In this document: piece after piece, positions 9,348-18,728 of the stretch
How the letters are laid out: the number at the start of each line of letters is the position of its first letter
Position numbering within the stretch: the stretch's first letter is position 1
Assembly: GCA_048268105.1 (NCBI GenBank)
Contig: JBLWWH010000010.1
Coordinates: forward strand, 37,236-101,235
Reading direction: 5' to 3'
Length of the DNA stretch: 64,000 bases
From: Profundicola sp048268105
Lineage (GTDB): Bacteria; Bacteroidota; Bacteroidia; Flavobacteriales; Weeksellaceae
Translations under genes and position numbers: made by a program
Notes under the pieces: model-generated
The model's database searches: none
The model's input: the letters and a program-made list of their open reading frames with translations, nothing else
Told to the model about the DNA's origin: nothing

Positions 9348-10948
9348 TAAAAGAATGTTTTGTAAATGAATACGATACCCGCTACGACAATAACAACGTA
9401 GCTAGCAACCCTTATTCCAGAACTTATATTTTCAAAGATTCGTTTCTTTTTACTCTTTGGAGCACTTGAAATGCTAGAAGATGAACCTGCGTAACTTCCC
9501 GATGATATAGCGTCTACAATTTCTCTATTTGTTATTTTTATTACATCAATCAAGCCTGATTCTAATTGAGATAATTTATTTTCAATACCACTTAGTTTTT
9601 CAAGATGCTCTAGTTTTTCAAATTTGGGTCTTGAATTATTAAAAGCTAATTCTGTTTTATCTATCTGATCCTTTGCACTCTCATTAAAACGTTTAATAGA
9701 GTTATCGAATGCAATAGATAGTTTTGAATCATACTCAGCGATACTTTCATTGAAGGCTTCGAATTGTTTTTCTACAGAAACACCTAGTACGTCAATTGCT
9801 TTCGACATTCTAGAATCTGAATCAGCAACCGATTCATTTACGGCATCGCCGTATTGGGAAAAAGATTTTATGTGTTGGCTGAAAAAATCTGAAGCCTGGT
9901 CACTTTTGTTAATTATTGATTTCAAATCTTGTAAAATCACATTTATATTATCCGTGTTGCGAACAAACTTATCTAGATTATCCACTAATTTAGTAGTGTT
10001 TAATAATGAGCTATCTAACTGCTCGTAATACTTTGCAAAACTTTGGAAGGAGCCCATCATACCGTCAAGTTTGTTGAAAATATCTAAGTTAACAGCAGAA
10101 ACTTTTCTTACGTCTAGAGCACGTATATCTTGTAATAACTGTTGTTCTCTTTCTATTGAAGATTTAGAATCGTTTACTATTGTTCCTAAATGAGAAACAA
10201 TACTAATAGAACTCTTTGAAAAGGCATCTATCTTTCTAGCCAATACATCAACTTCAGGTAATTTAGACCTATTCATCTTAGGCATCAATTCAGATTGTAG
10301 TAATGATAAAAATTGATTTTTTCCAGATTCTACTTTTGATTTTGCATCTTTAAATATCCAAACTGAAAAAATAGTGGTTAAAATTAAACCAACCACACTT
10401 GCAGACATTGCTAATTTAACACCGTCAATTAAAGGTTTTATTGCTTGTAATGCTAATTCACCGCTACCATTACTTGGAACATCAAAGGAGACTGAAAACA
10501 ACCCAAATATTATCCCTAACATTGTTGCTGCAAGCCCAATATAAAGTGGAGCAGGAACTCTTTCTGCAATATTATCCTCAACTATTTCAACATTGCGATC
10601 TACAATATCTTTAAGAATATGAAAGTCTATTGCTATACCTTTATTCTTTATTAAATAGGTATTAATAGGAACGACTATATTATTCATCACTTCATTCTTT
10701 GTCGATGTAGAGAGATAAGAAACCTCAACTAACTCTTCTGTTTCTTCATAATCGTTCTCGAATAAAATAGATTCTAAATCTCCATCATTTAAGTTATTGA
10801 TAGTTGTAAACTTAGAATCCACCTTTGGTGGATTCTTAAAAATATTATTAAATCTTTTTATTTCTAAAAAGAGTTTAAATGCTATATAAAGCTGAAATAA
10901 GATAAGTACCGTTATTACTACTATTTCAACTAGTTTAAGTTTCATCAT
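9347..10948 (-). CDS. MotA/TolQ/ExbB-like channel protein with long coiled-coil tail
   Basis: After an N-terminal membrane helix (residues 6-25), residues about 128-215 match a MotA/TolQ/ExbB core: PAPLYIGLAATMLGIIFG, then a helix with LAMSASVVGLILTTIFSV. This is followed by about 290 residues of heptad-rich coiled coil and a final membrane helix (VASYVVIVVAGIVFIYKTFF). The family forms the proton or sodium channel of rotary-type motors. A long tail on MotA is the hallmark of ZorA in Zorya defence, where it projects into the cytoplasm; here it ends in an extra membrane helix, which differs. It pairs with the MotB-like gene downstream. M1 and M2 are adjacent ATGs, so the start could be either. 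Confidence 0.85.
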   Translation of the reverse strand: MMKLKLVEIVVITVLILFQLYIAFKLFLEIKRFNNIFKNPPKVDSKFTTINNLNDGDLESILFENDYEETEELVEVSYLSTSTKNEVMNNIVVPINTYLIKNKGIAIDFHILKDIVDRNVEIVEDNIAERVPAPLYIGLAATMLGIIFGLFSVSFDVPSNGSGELALQAIKPLIDGVKLAMSASVVGLILTTIFSVWIFKDAKSKVESGKNQFLSLLQSELMPKMNRSKLPEVDVLARKIDAFSKSSISIVSHLGTIVNDSKSSIEREQQLLQDIRALDVRKVSAVNLDIFNKLDGMMGSFQSFAKYYEQLDSSLLNTTKLVDNLDKFVRNTDNINVILQDLKSIINKSDQASDFFSQHIKSFSQYGDAVNESVADSDSRMSKAIDVLGVSVEKQFEAFNESIAEYDSKLSIAFDNSIKRFNESAKDQIDKTELAFNNSRPKFEKLEHLEKLSGIENKLSQLESGLIDVIKITNREIVDAISSGSYAGSSSSISSAPKSKKKRIFENISSGIRVASYVVIVVAGIVFIYKTFF

Positions 10949-10951
10949 TGC

Positions 10952-11602
10952 TTAAATAAATTTTATTCTTATTTTTTCCTTTACCAACCAATCATCTCCA
11001 TCTAAAACAACGGTTCCTTTTATCACATTCTCAATTCTAGTTGCATTATTTGAAAATGCATTTTCAAATAAACACACTTTTTCTAAAAATTGAGCAGGTG
11101 AGTTGAGAGCTTTTGTAAAATCAGAATCTTCTAAAATATAAATATACCCTGACTTCTCTGATGAATCCAAGTCAATATAATACAGTGATGATTGATTTCT
11201 ATCAAAACTAACATCTTCAATTGAAAATTTCTTTTCTTCAAATGGAGAGGGCAGAAATACTTTTCTCATCTTAGGTATATCAAAACTTACATTTATTGGC
11301 TTCTCTTCCTCTTTATTGGTGTTTTCAATTAGCGGTTTAGTAGTTTTAATAGATCCTTTAATTGAAGAACTACTCTTAATATTTGTATTTACTTCCTTTG
11401 GCTTTGTAGACCTTGATATTTGCCTTTTTAAATTTTGCTCTTTACTTCTAAGCGCGATTATTTCAGCATCTCTTCTTTCTAATCGCTCGTATAGAACAGC
11501 GATTTTTTTATCTGCTTTATAAAAAACAAATATTAGCCCGAATAACAACAAAATACAGACAATACCTAAAATTAATTCCAGTGTATTTAAATCAATCATC
11601 AT
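10952..11602 (-). CDS. Single-pass membrane protein of unknown function, 216 aa
   Basis: One N-terminal membrane helix (residues 9-29, LGIVCILLLFGLIFVF) is followed by a short coiled coil, a Lys/Ser/Thr-rich linker and a folded C-terminal domain from about residue 105 (MRKVFLPSPFEEKKFSIEDV to the end). The layout resembles a cytoplasm-facing adaptor fixed to the inner membrane. It sits between the actin-like and MotA-like genes with 3-8 nt spacing, so it may connect the ATPase to the channel. No family recognised. Confidence 0.75.
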   Translation of the reverse strand: MMIDLNTLELILGIVCILLLFGLIFVFYKADKKIAVLYERLERRDAEIIALRSKEQNLKRQISRSTKPKEVNTNIKSSSSIKGSIKTTKPLIENTNKEEEKPINVSFDIPKMRKVFLPSPFEEKKFSIEDVSFDRNQSSLYYIDLDSSEKSGYIYILEDSDFTKALNSPAQFLEKVCLFENAFSNNATRIENVIKGTVVLDGDDWLVKEKIRIKFI

Positions 11603-11610
11603 AAACCTTA

Positions 11611-14600
11611 TTAAGAGTTATCACCTAATTCTACTGCTAAGTCATAAATCAACCCAATAATAGGATAAAAGAATAAAGTTTGAGCAACTTTTTCAGATTG
11701 TGATGAATCTACTTTAAGTTGTTTTACACCCTCCATTAAATGATCTATCTGATCTTTGCTTTTTAATTTATTTAAGATTTCCAGGGACTTATTTGAAACT
11801 CCAAATTCTTCTTTGAATCCGATTTTATCATTTAAATCCATAAAGATTTGATAAAATGAATCAACATTTGAGATTACTCCATTCAAGTAGTCTTCAGTTA
11901 GGTGTTCATAAGTAATTGGGTTTTCAGTTCTCTTAGATTGAATTAAAGGACTTTTCGAATTTGCTAAATTAACCTCAATTAAATCTGTATGTTTTAAACC
12001 TTGAACAGAGGTATCCCCATCCATTTCAATCCCTCCTTTACAAGTAATTTGTTTCGGATTATTCAATGCTTTTACATTTATATCAGAATCATCAGACTCA
12101 TAAACGCTATTACAAATTCCTTCAAATAATGGAGTCAGCGCATCTAATTTCTTTGAAGAATCAATTAATTGTAACGTTTTTGATCCAGTTCCACTAAAAA
12201 CAATGTTCCTAGGTAGCTGATAACCTTTTAACTTCATCAGTTCAGCTATATGATAAACAATCGAAGAATAAAATAATAAAAAGATAATTTTAAACTCTTC
12301 ATTATTAGCTAACATTTTTGAAAAATCAATATCAATGTGATTATCCATAACTTTTTTATTCTCTTTTAAAGAGAAAAAGAAGTTAATTAAATCTGTTGAG
12401 GATTGATAATCTTTAAATATTGAATCTAAAATATTCAATTCGTCAGAAAGCTTATTTTGCTCTAGTATTTTTGTTATTTCTGGAAGAAAATATGAAACGA
12501 AGCCATTAGATTTAATATTTCCATTAAATCCATTACCAAATATTGAATTACCAGCAAACCTGAAACTACTTATTAATTGTGGCTGATCATCAAAATATAT
12601 CATAATATCAGATGTTCCTCCACCTATATCAATAGAAACCGAAGGTCTGGCTGCGGTTGGAATATTCTCATTGTTTTTGTAATGAAAAAATGGCGCGATA
12701 CTTTCTGGGTAATCAGATAAATTACTGTCACTAATTCCAAAAACTTTCTCAAATGAATTTTCCCAGATACCTCTTAAATTTCTAAGATGGTTGTTGGTCA
12801 TACTAACGGGATAAAACCATATAATTTTTGTTTTAGAAAAATCTCCATTATTTTGCAGCACTTTATTTCTGCAAATCATCATCAATTCTTCTATATAATG
12901 AGAAACTTGTCTTTCATTATTAGATTCCGTAGACCATTTAAGATCCGTATATGTCTTTAGGTATTTACGTATTTCAGTGTTCTCATAGTCAAAACCGACA
13001 TTTGCGTGACCAAATGTAAATGTGGGTGTGGTATAATTGACATTACTATTTTGCAAAAGAGCTGTTCTAAAGGGAGAAGAAACTATCTCATTTTCTCCAA
13101 TTTTTTTAGGTACAGTCTCTTGTAGTAAGTGAGTTTGACCATCCATTACTAGACGAATAGCTTCTGTTCTTAGGGGAGCATCACTTGGTAGAAGTAATGC
13201 TATTTGTTCTTCTGTCTCTGTAATGTCTAGAGATCTAGGTTCTCCTTGGCCATCTATTTGATACTCTATATGCGTGTTTGTAGTCCCAAAATCAATTGAA
13301 AATTTGTAGACATCTCCACCACCCATACTGAATTCCGTCCATTTAGGGGCTATAAAGTTTAAAGTGTCACCATATCGTACAGCAATTATATCAAAACTTT
13401 TATCCACTACTGTTTGTAAAGTCTTATAAGGACTGCTTGCTCGAATTACTGAATTTCCATCTATAAAACCTGAAGTAGAATCATCATATAACTGAATTGA
13501 TAGTGGATTTGATATTTCAGGAGCGATGTCAGCGATACCTACTGAATAATTGATATCACATTCAGTACTCTTAGATGCAGGATATAATGATAAAGCAAAT
13601 GATTTATTTAGTATAATCCCTTTAGCGTTACTTGGGTCTTGCGAAGCTCTGTCTTTTACATTGTATTTTTTACAATATGAAATAAAGCCTTTCTTAATTG
13701 GAATATTTAAAGTTACTTCCAAACTATCAATACCTATTTCTTTAAAAGTAATTAGGTTTTGAGTTTTAATATCTTCAATTGTAAAATAGTCAAAGAAAGT
13801 TTCAGTAAGCGGAAGCAAATATTTGTCAGATCCGACAGTCATAAATTTTGAACTGTTAACATCATACGGGAGTTTTATTATTGCATCAGACAAAAAATCA
13901 TTCATTGTATGATAAGGATAATTATCATCTTGATCGGGAAGAGTTCTTTTTGATAATATTCTTGAATCAAAAAAAGGAACCTCGGTATTACTATCCCATA
14001 CATCTTCCGTATAAATGTAAGGTAAAGTTAACGTCTCTGTAGGTAGCACTAATGGTTTAGCACCTTTTATGTCTTTACTTGCTTTTATAACAAAGTCACT
14101 ATTATCCTCAATAGTGCTTGTGTCTTTTTCAAATTGTTTTAGTTCAAAATTTTTAATTGCCGTTACAGGCTGTCCAGCTGAGTTATTAAAATAAAGCCCT
14201 TTTAGACTCTGTAAAAAACTTTGAGTATCTAATTTATTGAGTTCGTCAAATAATTTATGATTATAAGTTTCTAGTTTACTTACAGTACTCAATATATAAC
14301 TATTGAATTCAGGAAATAGAGAGTTAAATTCAGATGTTTTTGATAAACTATACAGATATTTAATATAATTTTCATCTCTGGCATATAAAGGTAGTAAGGC
14401 ATCATCTAGCATTTGATCCTTACCAAACTTTATATCTGTTACAGGGGCATCAGGAGCTGCAAAAAATAAAGTTCTAGGCGATGTGCCTCCTATAATTTTA
14501 TGTTTATAAAGAATTATATATATCTTATCAAACTGATCAAAATTGTACTGCTTTTTATCCTGATCTAGAAATAACCTTAAAGTCTCACCTAAATGCTGTT

Positions 14601-14982
14601 GGCTAGGTACACTAGATTCCAAAAGCTTATCTAAGCTATTTTTTGCATCCCACTCAATCATAGACAAATCTTTATTATGCTTGTCGTAATTAAATAGTAT
14701 TTGCCCAATATCTAAAGCGTCAGAAATCAATTTATGATTATCTGAAGCAACAGCTTTACCATTTTTTGTAATGCCATCCATATTGTCCATCTTAATAGAT
14801 GAAAAAGCAGTTCTAACTAAATCAATTCTTGCAAATGGACTTGGGATTGAAGTGGGTAGTTTTTTACCATTACCACCATCTGTTGTTATGCTCTCAATTA
14901 AAGTGCTATTAATACGTCCCGAACTAAACCAATCTTGATTTTGAGCTCCATCGTTATGTACACGAAATACTTTATTCCCCAT
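11611..14982 (-). CDS. Giant actin/Hsp70-like ATPase (SrfB-like), 1123 aa
   Basis: The second half carries actin/Hsp70-superfamily signatures: phosphate-1 DFGTTNTHIEY near residue 562, phosphate-2 VSIDIGGGTSDIMIYF near 783, and adenosine motif NIVFSGTGSKTLQLI near 925. The first 540 residues are an extension without recognised motifs, starting MGNKVFRVHNDGAQNQDW. The length and a remote actin-like core recall virulence factor SrfB, but this is from general resemblance only. ATP-driven conformational change or filament formation is expected from the fold. It is followed within 8 nt by the one-helix protein and preceded within 8 nt by the tubulin-like gene. An actin-like and a tubulin-like NTPase side by side in one operon is unusual. 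Confidence 0.85.
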   Translation of the reverse strand: MGNKVFRVHNDGAQNQDWFSSGRINSTLIESITTDGGNGKKLPTSIPSPFARIDLVRTAFSSIKMDNMDGITKNGKAVASDNHKLISDALDIGQILFNYDKHNKDLSMIEWDAKNSLDKLLESSVPSQQHLGETLRLFLDQDKKQYNFDQFDKIYIILYKHKIIGGTSPRTLFFAAPDAPVTDIKFGKDQMLDDALLPLYARDENYIKYLYSLSKTSEFNSLFPEFNSYILSTVSKLETYNHKLFDELNKLDTQSFLQSLKGLYFNNSAGQPVTAIKNFELKQFEKDTSTIEDNSDFVIKASKDIKGAKPLVLPTETLTLPYIYTEDVWDSNTEVPFFDSRILSKRTLPDQDDNYPYHTMNDFLSDAIIKLPYDVNSSKFMTVGSDKYLLPLTETFFDYFTIEDIKTQNLITFKEIGIDSLEVTLNIPIKKGFISYCKKYNVKDRASQDPSNAKGIILNKSFALSLYPASKSTECDINYSVGIADIAPEISNPLSIQLYDDSTSGFIDGNSVIRASSPYKTLQTVVDKSFDIIAVRYGDTLNFIAPKWTEFSMGGGDVYKFSIDFGTTNTHIEYQIDGQGEPRSLDITETEEQIALLLPSDAPLRTEAIRLVMDGQTHLLQETVPKKIGENEIVSSPFRTALLQNSNVNYTTPTFTFGHANVGFDYENTEIRKYLKTYTDLKWSTESNNERQVSHYIEELMMICRNKVLQNNGDFSKTKIIWFYPVSMTNNHLRNLRGIWENSFEKVFGISDSNLSDYPESIAPFFHYKNNENIPTAARPSVSIDIGGGTSDIMIYFDDQPQLISSFRFAGNSIFGNGFNGNIKSNGFVSYFLPEITKILEQNKLSDELNILDSIFKDYQSSTDLINFFFSLKENKKVMDNHIDIDFSKMLANNEEFKIIFLLFYSSIVYHIAELMKLKGYQLPRNIVFSGTGSKTLQLIDSSKKLDALTPLFEGICNSVYESDDSDINVKALNNPKQITCKGGIEMDGDTSVQGLKHTDLIEVNLANSKSPLIQSKRTENPITYEHLTEDYLNGVISNVDSFYQIFMDLNDKIGFKEEFGVSNKSLEILNKLKSKDQIDHLMEGVKQLKVDSSQSEKVAQTLFFYPIIGLIYDLAVELGDNS

Positions 14983-14989
14983 ATTGATT

Positions 14990-16480
14990 TTAGTTTAATA
15001 TTTTTATTATGTGACTCTCTATAACTTCATCAAAAACTTTTAAGAATCTTGATTCTTGAGTTTCTTCATCTAGCTTACCACTTTTTATAACTTTATTAAT
15101 ATCAGAGATAATATGATTTCCACTAGATGATGAACCACTTAAACCTACTTTATTAAAAAAGCTTTTATTTAATTCTTTTCCTTTAACAAAATCCATTAAT
15201 GTCCCGTGATTTTGATTATTGTGAAATGGAGAAAATGAAACATCATTTGAATCCATTTCTTCAATCCATTCATCGTAATAATTTAGAAATTTCTTTAGAT
15301 ATTCTTTATAGTAATCCTGATTGTAAAATCTTTCATTAATTCCATTATTCCCTTTGCTAAAACCACCTTTATTATCTTTTAGAACATCTAAAGATTTATT
15401 TAAGAATTTAGATAGTAATGACATTTTAGATAATGGCTGGCTAATAGCAGACTTAGTACCTTCTCCTAATAAATCAAACTTGACTTTACCTCCTTCGTTA
15501 TCGATAATGCCAAATTCTTTTATGGTAGTTTCTGCTTGTAAACTAGATAGTCGTCCAAAATCTTTAGTAAAATCTACAATAGCAAGTGCACCTGCCATTT
15601 CTAGAAAATGAGCGGGATTTCTTTGATCTTCCTTTCCTTCAGCATAAGGGACATTATTATTAGAATGAGCTCCTAAATAATAAAATGCATCTAAAGATTC
15701 ATCTTTATCAAAAATTGCGTGATCATAATAACTTAATGCAGATTTAGACTTACTCATAAAGGTAGAAGAGTCGATTTCACGTCCATCTTTACCACCATCT
15801 GGAATATTGAAATATGGTAAAAAAGTAACTCCACCTATGGTTGAACGACTTATGACATCTGAATTTACTAGGTCTGCGTTATTTACTCTTAAGTTTTTTA
15901 ATAAAAGAGGGAAACCTGATGCTCCTGTTCCTCCAAAAATAGAATTGATTATGAATACACCATCACCTGGATTAAATGAATTACTAAATTCTCTATACTC
16001 ATCTGACCTTGCAAATCTATTTAGAACTATACTACCTATGTTAGGGTTGCCTTTAAAACCAACAGTCATATCAGCCTCAAGATTAGCTTGACTAAATAAT
16101 AAATCAATTAAAGCCCTGTTTTCATTATCTAAGCCATTATAATCTATGAACTCTCCAAATTTCTGCCCAGTATTAGACATACCAAATATGAAGTGATCAG
16201 ACATACTAGAAACATTTTCATCTAGCAACTGCTTCATTGTCGATATTTTAGTTCCAAAAAATTGGTTTTGTTCTCCTGAGTTCTTGTAAATATTTTGATA
16301 CTTATGGAGTATATCAGTTGTTCTGTTTAAATCTCCGTTTGCAGCATCAGGATCAATTATTAAAGGAACAACAGTATCAAATCCATTTTCTAACTTTACT
16401 CCAGAGGCTAACAACATTGTTAGTGATCTTATTACACGAGAACCTGTTCCCCCAATACCAAATACATATAATTTTGCCAT
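14990..16480 (-). CDS. Tubulin/FtsZ-superfamily GTPase-like protein, 496 aa
   Basis: The N-terminus VFGIGGTGSRVIRSL (residues 4-18) matches the first nucleotide loop of tubulin-like proteins. The glycine-rich tubulin signature appears as IFGGTGASGFPLL at about residues 176-189. The total length suits a tubulin-like core plus an alpha-helical C-terminal region. The family binds GTP and usually forms filaments. The gene is placed between a small membrane protein (1-nt gap) and the actin-like ATPase. It is not FtsZ or TubZ of normal type; it resembles the broad bacterial tubulin-like group of unknown role. Confidence 0.85.
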   Translation of the reverse strand: MAKLYVFGIGGTGSRVIRSLTMLLASGVKLENGFDTVVPLIIDPDAANGDLNRTTDILHKYQNIYKNSGEQNQFFGTKISTMKQLLDENVSSMSDHFIFGMSNTGQKFGEFIDYNGLDNENRALIDLLFSQANLEADMTVGFKGNPNIGSIVLNRFARSDEYREFSNSFNPGDGVFIINSIFGGTGASGFPLLLKNLRVNNADLVNSDVISRSTIGGVTFLPYFNIPDGGKDGREIDSSTFMSKSKSALSYYDHAIFDKDESLDAFYYLGAHSNNNVPYAEGKEDQRNPAHFLEMAGALAIVDFTKDFGRLSSLQAETTIKEFGIIDNEGGKVKFDLLGEGTKSAISQPLSKMSLLSKFLNKSLDVLKDNKGGFSKGNNGINERFYNQDYYKEYLKKFLNYYDEWIEEMDSNDVSFSPFHNNQNHGTLMDFVKGKELNKSFFNKVGLSGSSSSGNHIISDINKVIKSGKLDEETQESRFLKVFDEVIESHIIKILN

Positions 16481-16481
16481 A

Positions 16482-16904
16482 TTAAAAAGGATTATGTTTA
16501 TTATCGTTACTTAAAAATTTAACTGGTAAAGGAGTTAGGCATAATACAACTGACACAATTAAAGCATATAATGCAGAAATTACAGAAATTTGAAAAACGA
16601 ATGTTAATGGGTTAGGAACTTCTCCTTGGATATGATTACCTATTGCTTGAATTAACCCTTGGTTATTTAATAGAATCAATAAAGAAAACCCAAAATTAAT
16701 TACTGAATTAATCAATAAGATGAAAAACCATTTTTTGCGTTGACCCTGAACTGGATCCCAGAACTTATAAAAAATAAACAATAGAATTAGAGACAGTACC
16801 AAAATAGCCCAACCCATAAGAGCAAAACTATTTTCTTTAAATCCATATCTAAATAAGTCTTGATAAGTTTGGTAATCAAACCAATATTCATAAAATGCAA
16901 CCAT
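16482..16904 (-). CDS. Integral membrane protein with three helices, 140 aa
   Basis: Three hydrophobic segments are visible at about residues 26-47 (ALMGWAILVLSLILLFIFY), 58-82 (WFFILLINSVINFGFSLLILL) and 102-125 (FVFQISVISALYALIVSVVL). The start is MVAFYEYWFDYQTYQDLF at ATG 16904. It has 1-2 nt spacing to both neighbours, so it is firmly part of the operon. No family recognised; a membrane dock for the tubulin-like or VWA-like partner would fit. Confidence 0.8.
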   Translation of the reverse strand: MVAFYEYWFDYQTYQDLFRYGFKENSFALMGWAILVLSLILLFIFYKFWDPVQGQRKKWFFILLINSVINFGFSLLILLNNQGLIQAIGNHIQGEVPNPLTFVFQISVISALYALIVSVVLCLTPLPVKFLSNDNKHNPF

Positions 16905-16906
16905 AT

Positions 16907-18367
16907 TTAAGATTTAATTATAATTATTATATTTAAGATTTCTTCTTTATTATTTACTTTTTCATAAGCCTTGGAGATACCAATCATTAATTCATCAAAA
17001 GCAAATGTCCCTTCAGTATCTCCTTTAATCTCACAATCATCAGTATCTCCTGTTTTTTTAATCCAATCTGGCAGATTATTGTTTAAGGTAATTATAAGGT
17101 CTCCGTAAAGTTTTGTACTTGCCTTTAAAACAATTAAGTGAGAATAATTAGACCCATTGCTTTTGTTTAGCTTTTCCAATCTTTTAAATGTGTCGCTAGA
17201 TTTATCGATGTCTTCATAGGATATTATAGATTTTATCTCATAGCCTAATTGTTCATTTAATTTGTAGTTTTCTAGGTTTTTTAGATACGAATTTGGCAGG
17301 TTGGTTTGAGAGAAATCAACCGCTACTGCAAACTGTAAATAATTTTCTTCTGTTGGTGTTCCACCAAAACCTTTTCGCTCAAATTTCTTAGCATCTGTAA
17401 TAGATTGAGTTATTGCAGTTCCTCTATTTTCTGCTTCAAATTCTCCGTGTTTTTCTTCTCCAGAAGTTAGTATGGTATAAGGTGTGTCCATATTCTTTGT
17501 TAGAGAAAATCTTGCTTTTTCTTTATATCCAGGTAAATCATCAGTAACTACAACATTTTTAAGACTTTCATTTATCATAGTAGTAGATCCAAACAACATA
17601 ACATAATATGGTCTTTCCTGATTAATCTTTTGTTTGTTTTTGCCGCTTGTGCAAGTAGAGGAATAATAATAACCATCAAAATTAGAGTTCAGCTTAATTA
17701 TAACAGATTCTATTTCTGATACTTTGAGAGCTTTTTTAAACGCATTTTCAATCTGAATGCTAACAAGGTTTAAATTCCCTCCTTTAACAGAATAAATACC
17801 ATCTGTAATTACAATACTTACGGCTCCCTCTGAAGCATTTTCTATGGCATTTTGAAAAATAAAAGTATGATCGGAATCTGTAATGTTACCAACTTTCACA
17901 TCACCTTTATTTATCCTGTCAAGAATATTTTCTTCTTGATGCTCTTCGGTGTTAACAAAAAAGGATGATACATTTTTATCCTCCAGATTACCATAAATTC
18001 TATTTACGGTTTGCTGAAATTCTTTTTGTTTGAGATAGCCATTAATACTTGCAGAGTTTTCAAAGTAGAAATTATATAAACCTAAATTAGAAATACTAGA
18101 AACAGAATTACTATTGGTTTTAAGCCACTTAACCTTCTCTTCAAAAGAATTTTGTTCTGTAGATGTAAAATCAAATGATTCTTGTCTAGCGATAAAGGAA
18201 TTTAGAGAATCTAGTTTAGTTTCCCATTCTATATTTTCCCCTTTTTTAATTTCATCTTCCGTGTTTGATATAAAAATTGAGAAGTCATCAATTAAATTAT
18301 ATTTAGCAGTATTAGAAGAACAAGAAAACAATATGGTTACTATGGTCAGAATAAAAATTTTCTTCAT
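16907..18367 (-). CDS. VWA-like lipoprotein, first gene of the envelope operon
   Basis: The signal peptide MKKIFILTIVTILFSCSSN ends in a lipobox, so the protein is lipid-anchored outside the cytoplasm. Residues about 200-225 (GAVSIVITDGIYSV) look like a strand-loop of a von Willebrand A or similar Rossmann fold, and a later block (YYVMLFGSTTMIN) fits another core strand. The metal-binding DxSxS motif is not clear. It is the first gene of the minus-strand row, with the divergent promoter region upstream. A surface-sensing or scaffold role is plausible; VWA proteins often bind ligands. Confidence 0.75.
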   Translation of the reverse strand: MKKIFILTIVTILFSCSSNTAKYNLIDDFSIFISNTEDEIKKGENIEWETKLDSLNSFIARQESFDFTSTEQNSFEEKVKWLKTNSNSVSSISNLGLYNFYFENSASINGYLKQKEFQQTVNRIYGNLEDKNVSSFFVNTEEHQEENILDRINKGDVKVGNITDSDHTFIFQNAIENASEGAVSIVITDGIYSVKGGNLNLVSIQIENAFKKALKVSEIESVIIKLNSNFDGYYYSSTCTSGKNKQKINQERPYYVMLFGSTTMINESLKNVVVTDDLPGYKEKARFSLTKNMDTPYTILTSGEEKHGEFEAENRGTAITQSITDAKKFERKGFGGTPTEENYLQFAVAVDFSQTNLPNSYLKNLENYKLNEQLGYEIKSIISYEDIDKSSDTFKRLEKLNKSNGSNYSHLIVLKASTKLYGDLIITLNNNLPDWIKKTGDTDDCEIKGDTEGTFAFDELMIGISKAYEKVNNKEEILNIIIIIKS

Positions 18368-18728
18368 TTAATTAAGGTTAGTTGACGTTAAATATCTCAT
18401 ATTTTGAGTTGTTAACAAAATTAAAATCTTGAGAATAAAATAGAAGAAAGAGAAAAACCCTTCAAAACTCTTTATTCATAAAGCTTTTGTCTCTAAAATA
18501 AAACACAAGGACTATTTCAAGTGGTTATTATGTTTTTCTAAAATCACTCCTAATAACTCTAAAGCTGTCAAAAATGGGAAATAAAAATTGAACTGCTTTA
18601 CGGAATCCCGTAAAGCAATTAAATTTTCTCTTACTCAAAATTTTAGTCCCACAAAGTAATAAATATTCCACACATATTCCTTAAATTGTCCAATATTTGT
18701 CAAGTCTTTTAATGAAACTTTTACTATT
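18368..18728. promoter_or_regulatory. Divergent promoter region between the envelope operon and the DISARM-like operon
   Basis: This 361-nt AT-rich stretch holds no gene. It must carry the promoters of both the 18367 leftward and the 18729 rightward operons. I see a 10-bp palindrome TTGTTAACAA near 18409 and a GC-bearing hairpin at 18594-18617. I could not place a TAnnTTTG box with confidence on either side. The XRE protein encoded at 18729 is a natural candidate to bind here. Confidence 0.6.
18594..18617. promoter_or_regulatory. Perfect 10-bp inverted repeat
   Basis: TGCTTTACGG and CCGTAAAGCA are separated by AATC. It is the only GC-containing hairpin in an AT-rich intergenic region. It lies 112 nt from the XRE start and over 220 nt from the lipoprotein start. 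It could be an operator of the XRE regulator or a small terminator; there is no clear T-run after it. Confidence 0.5.

Noticed and set aside
7060..18367. Calling the envelope operon a Zorya system
   Set aside because: Only the MotA/MotB pair resembles ZorA/ZorB; ZorC/ZorD/ZorE-type genes are absent and the tubulin-like, actin-like and lipoprotein enzymes are not part of Zorya.
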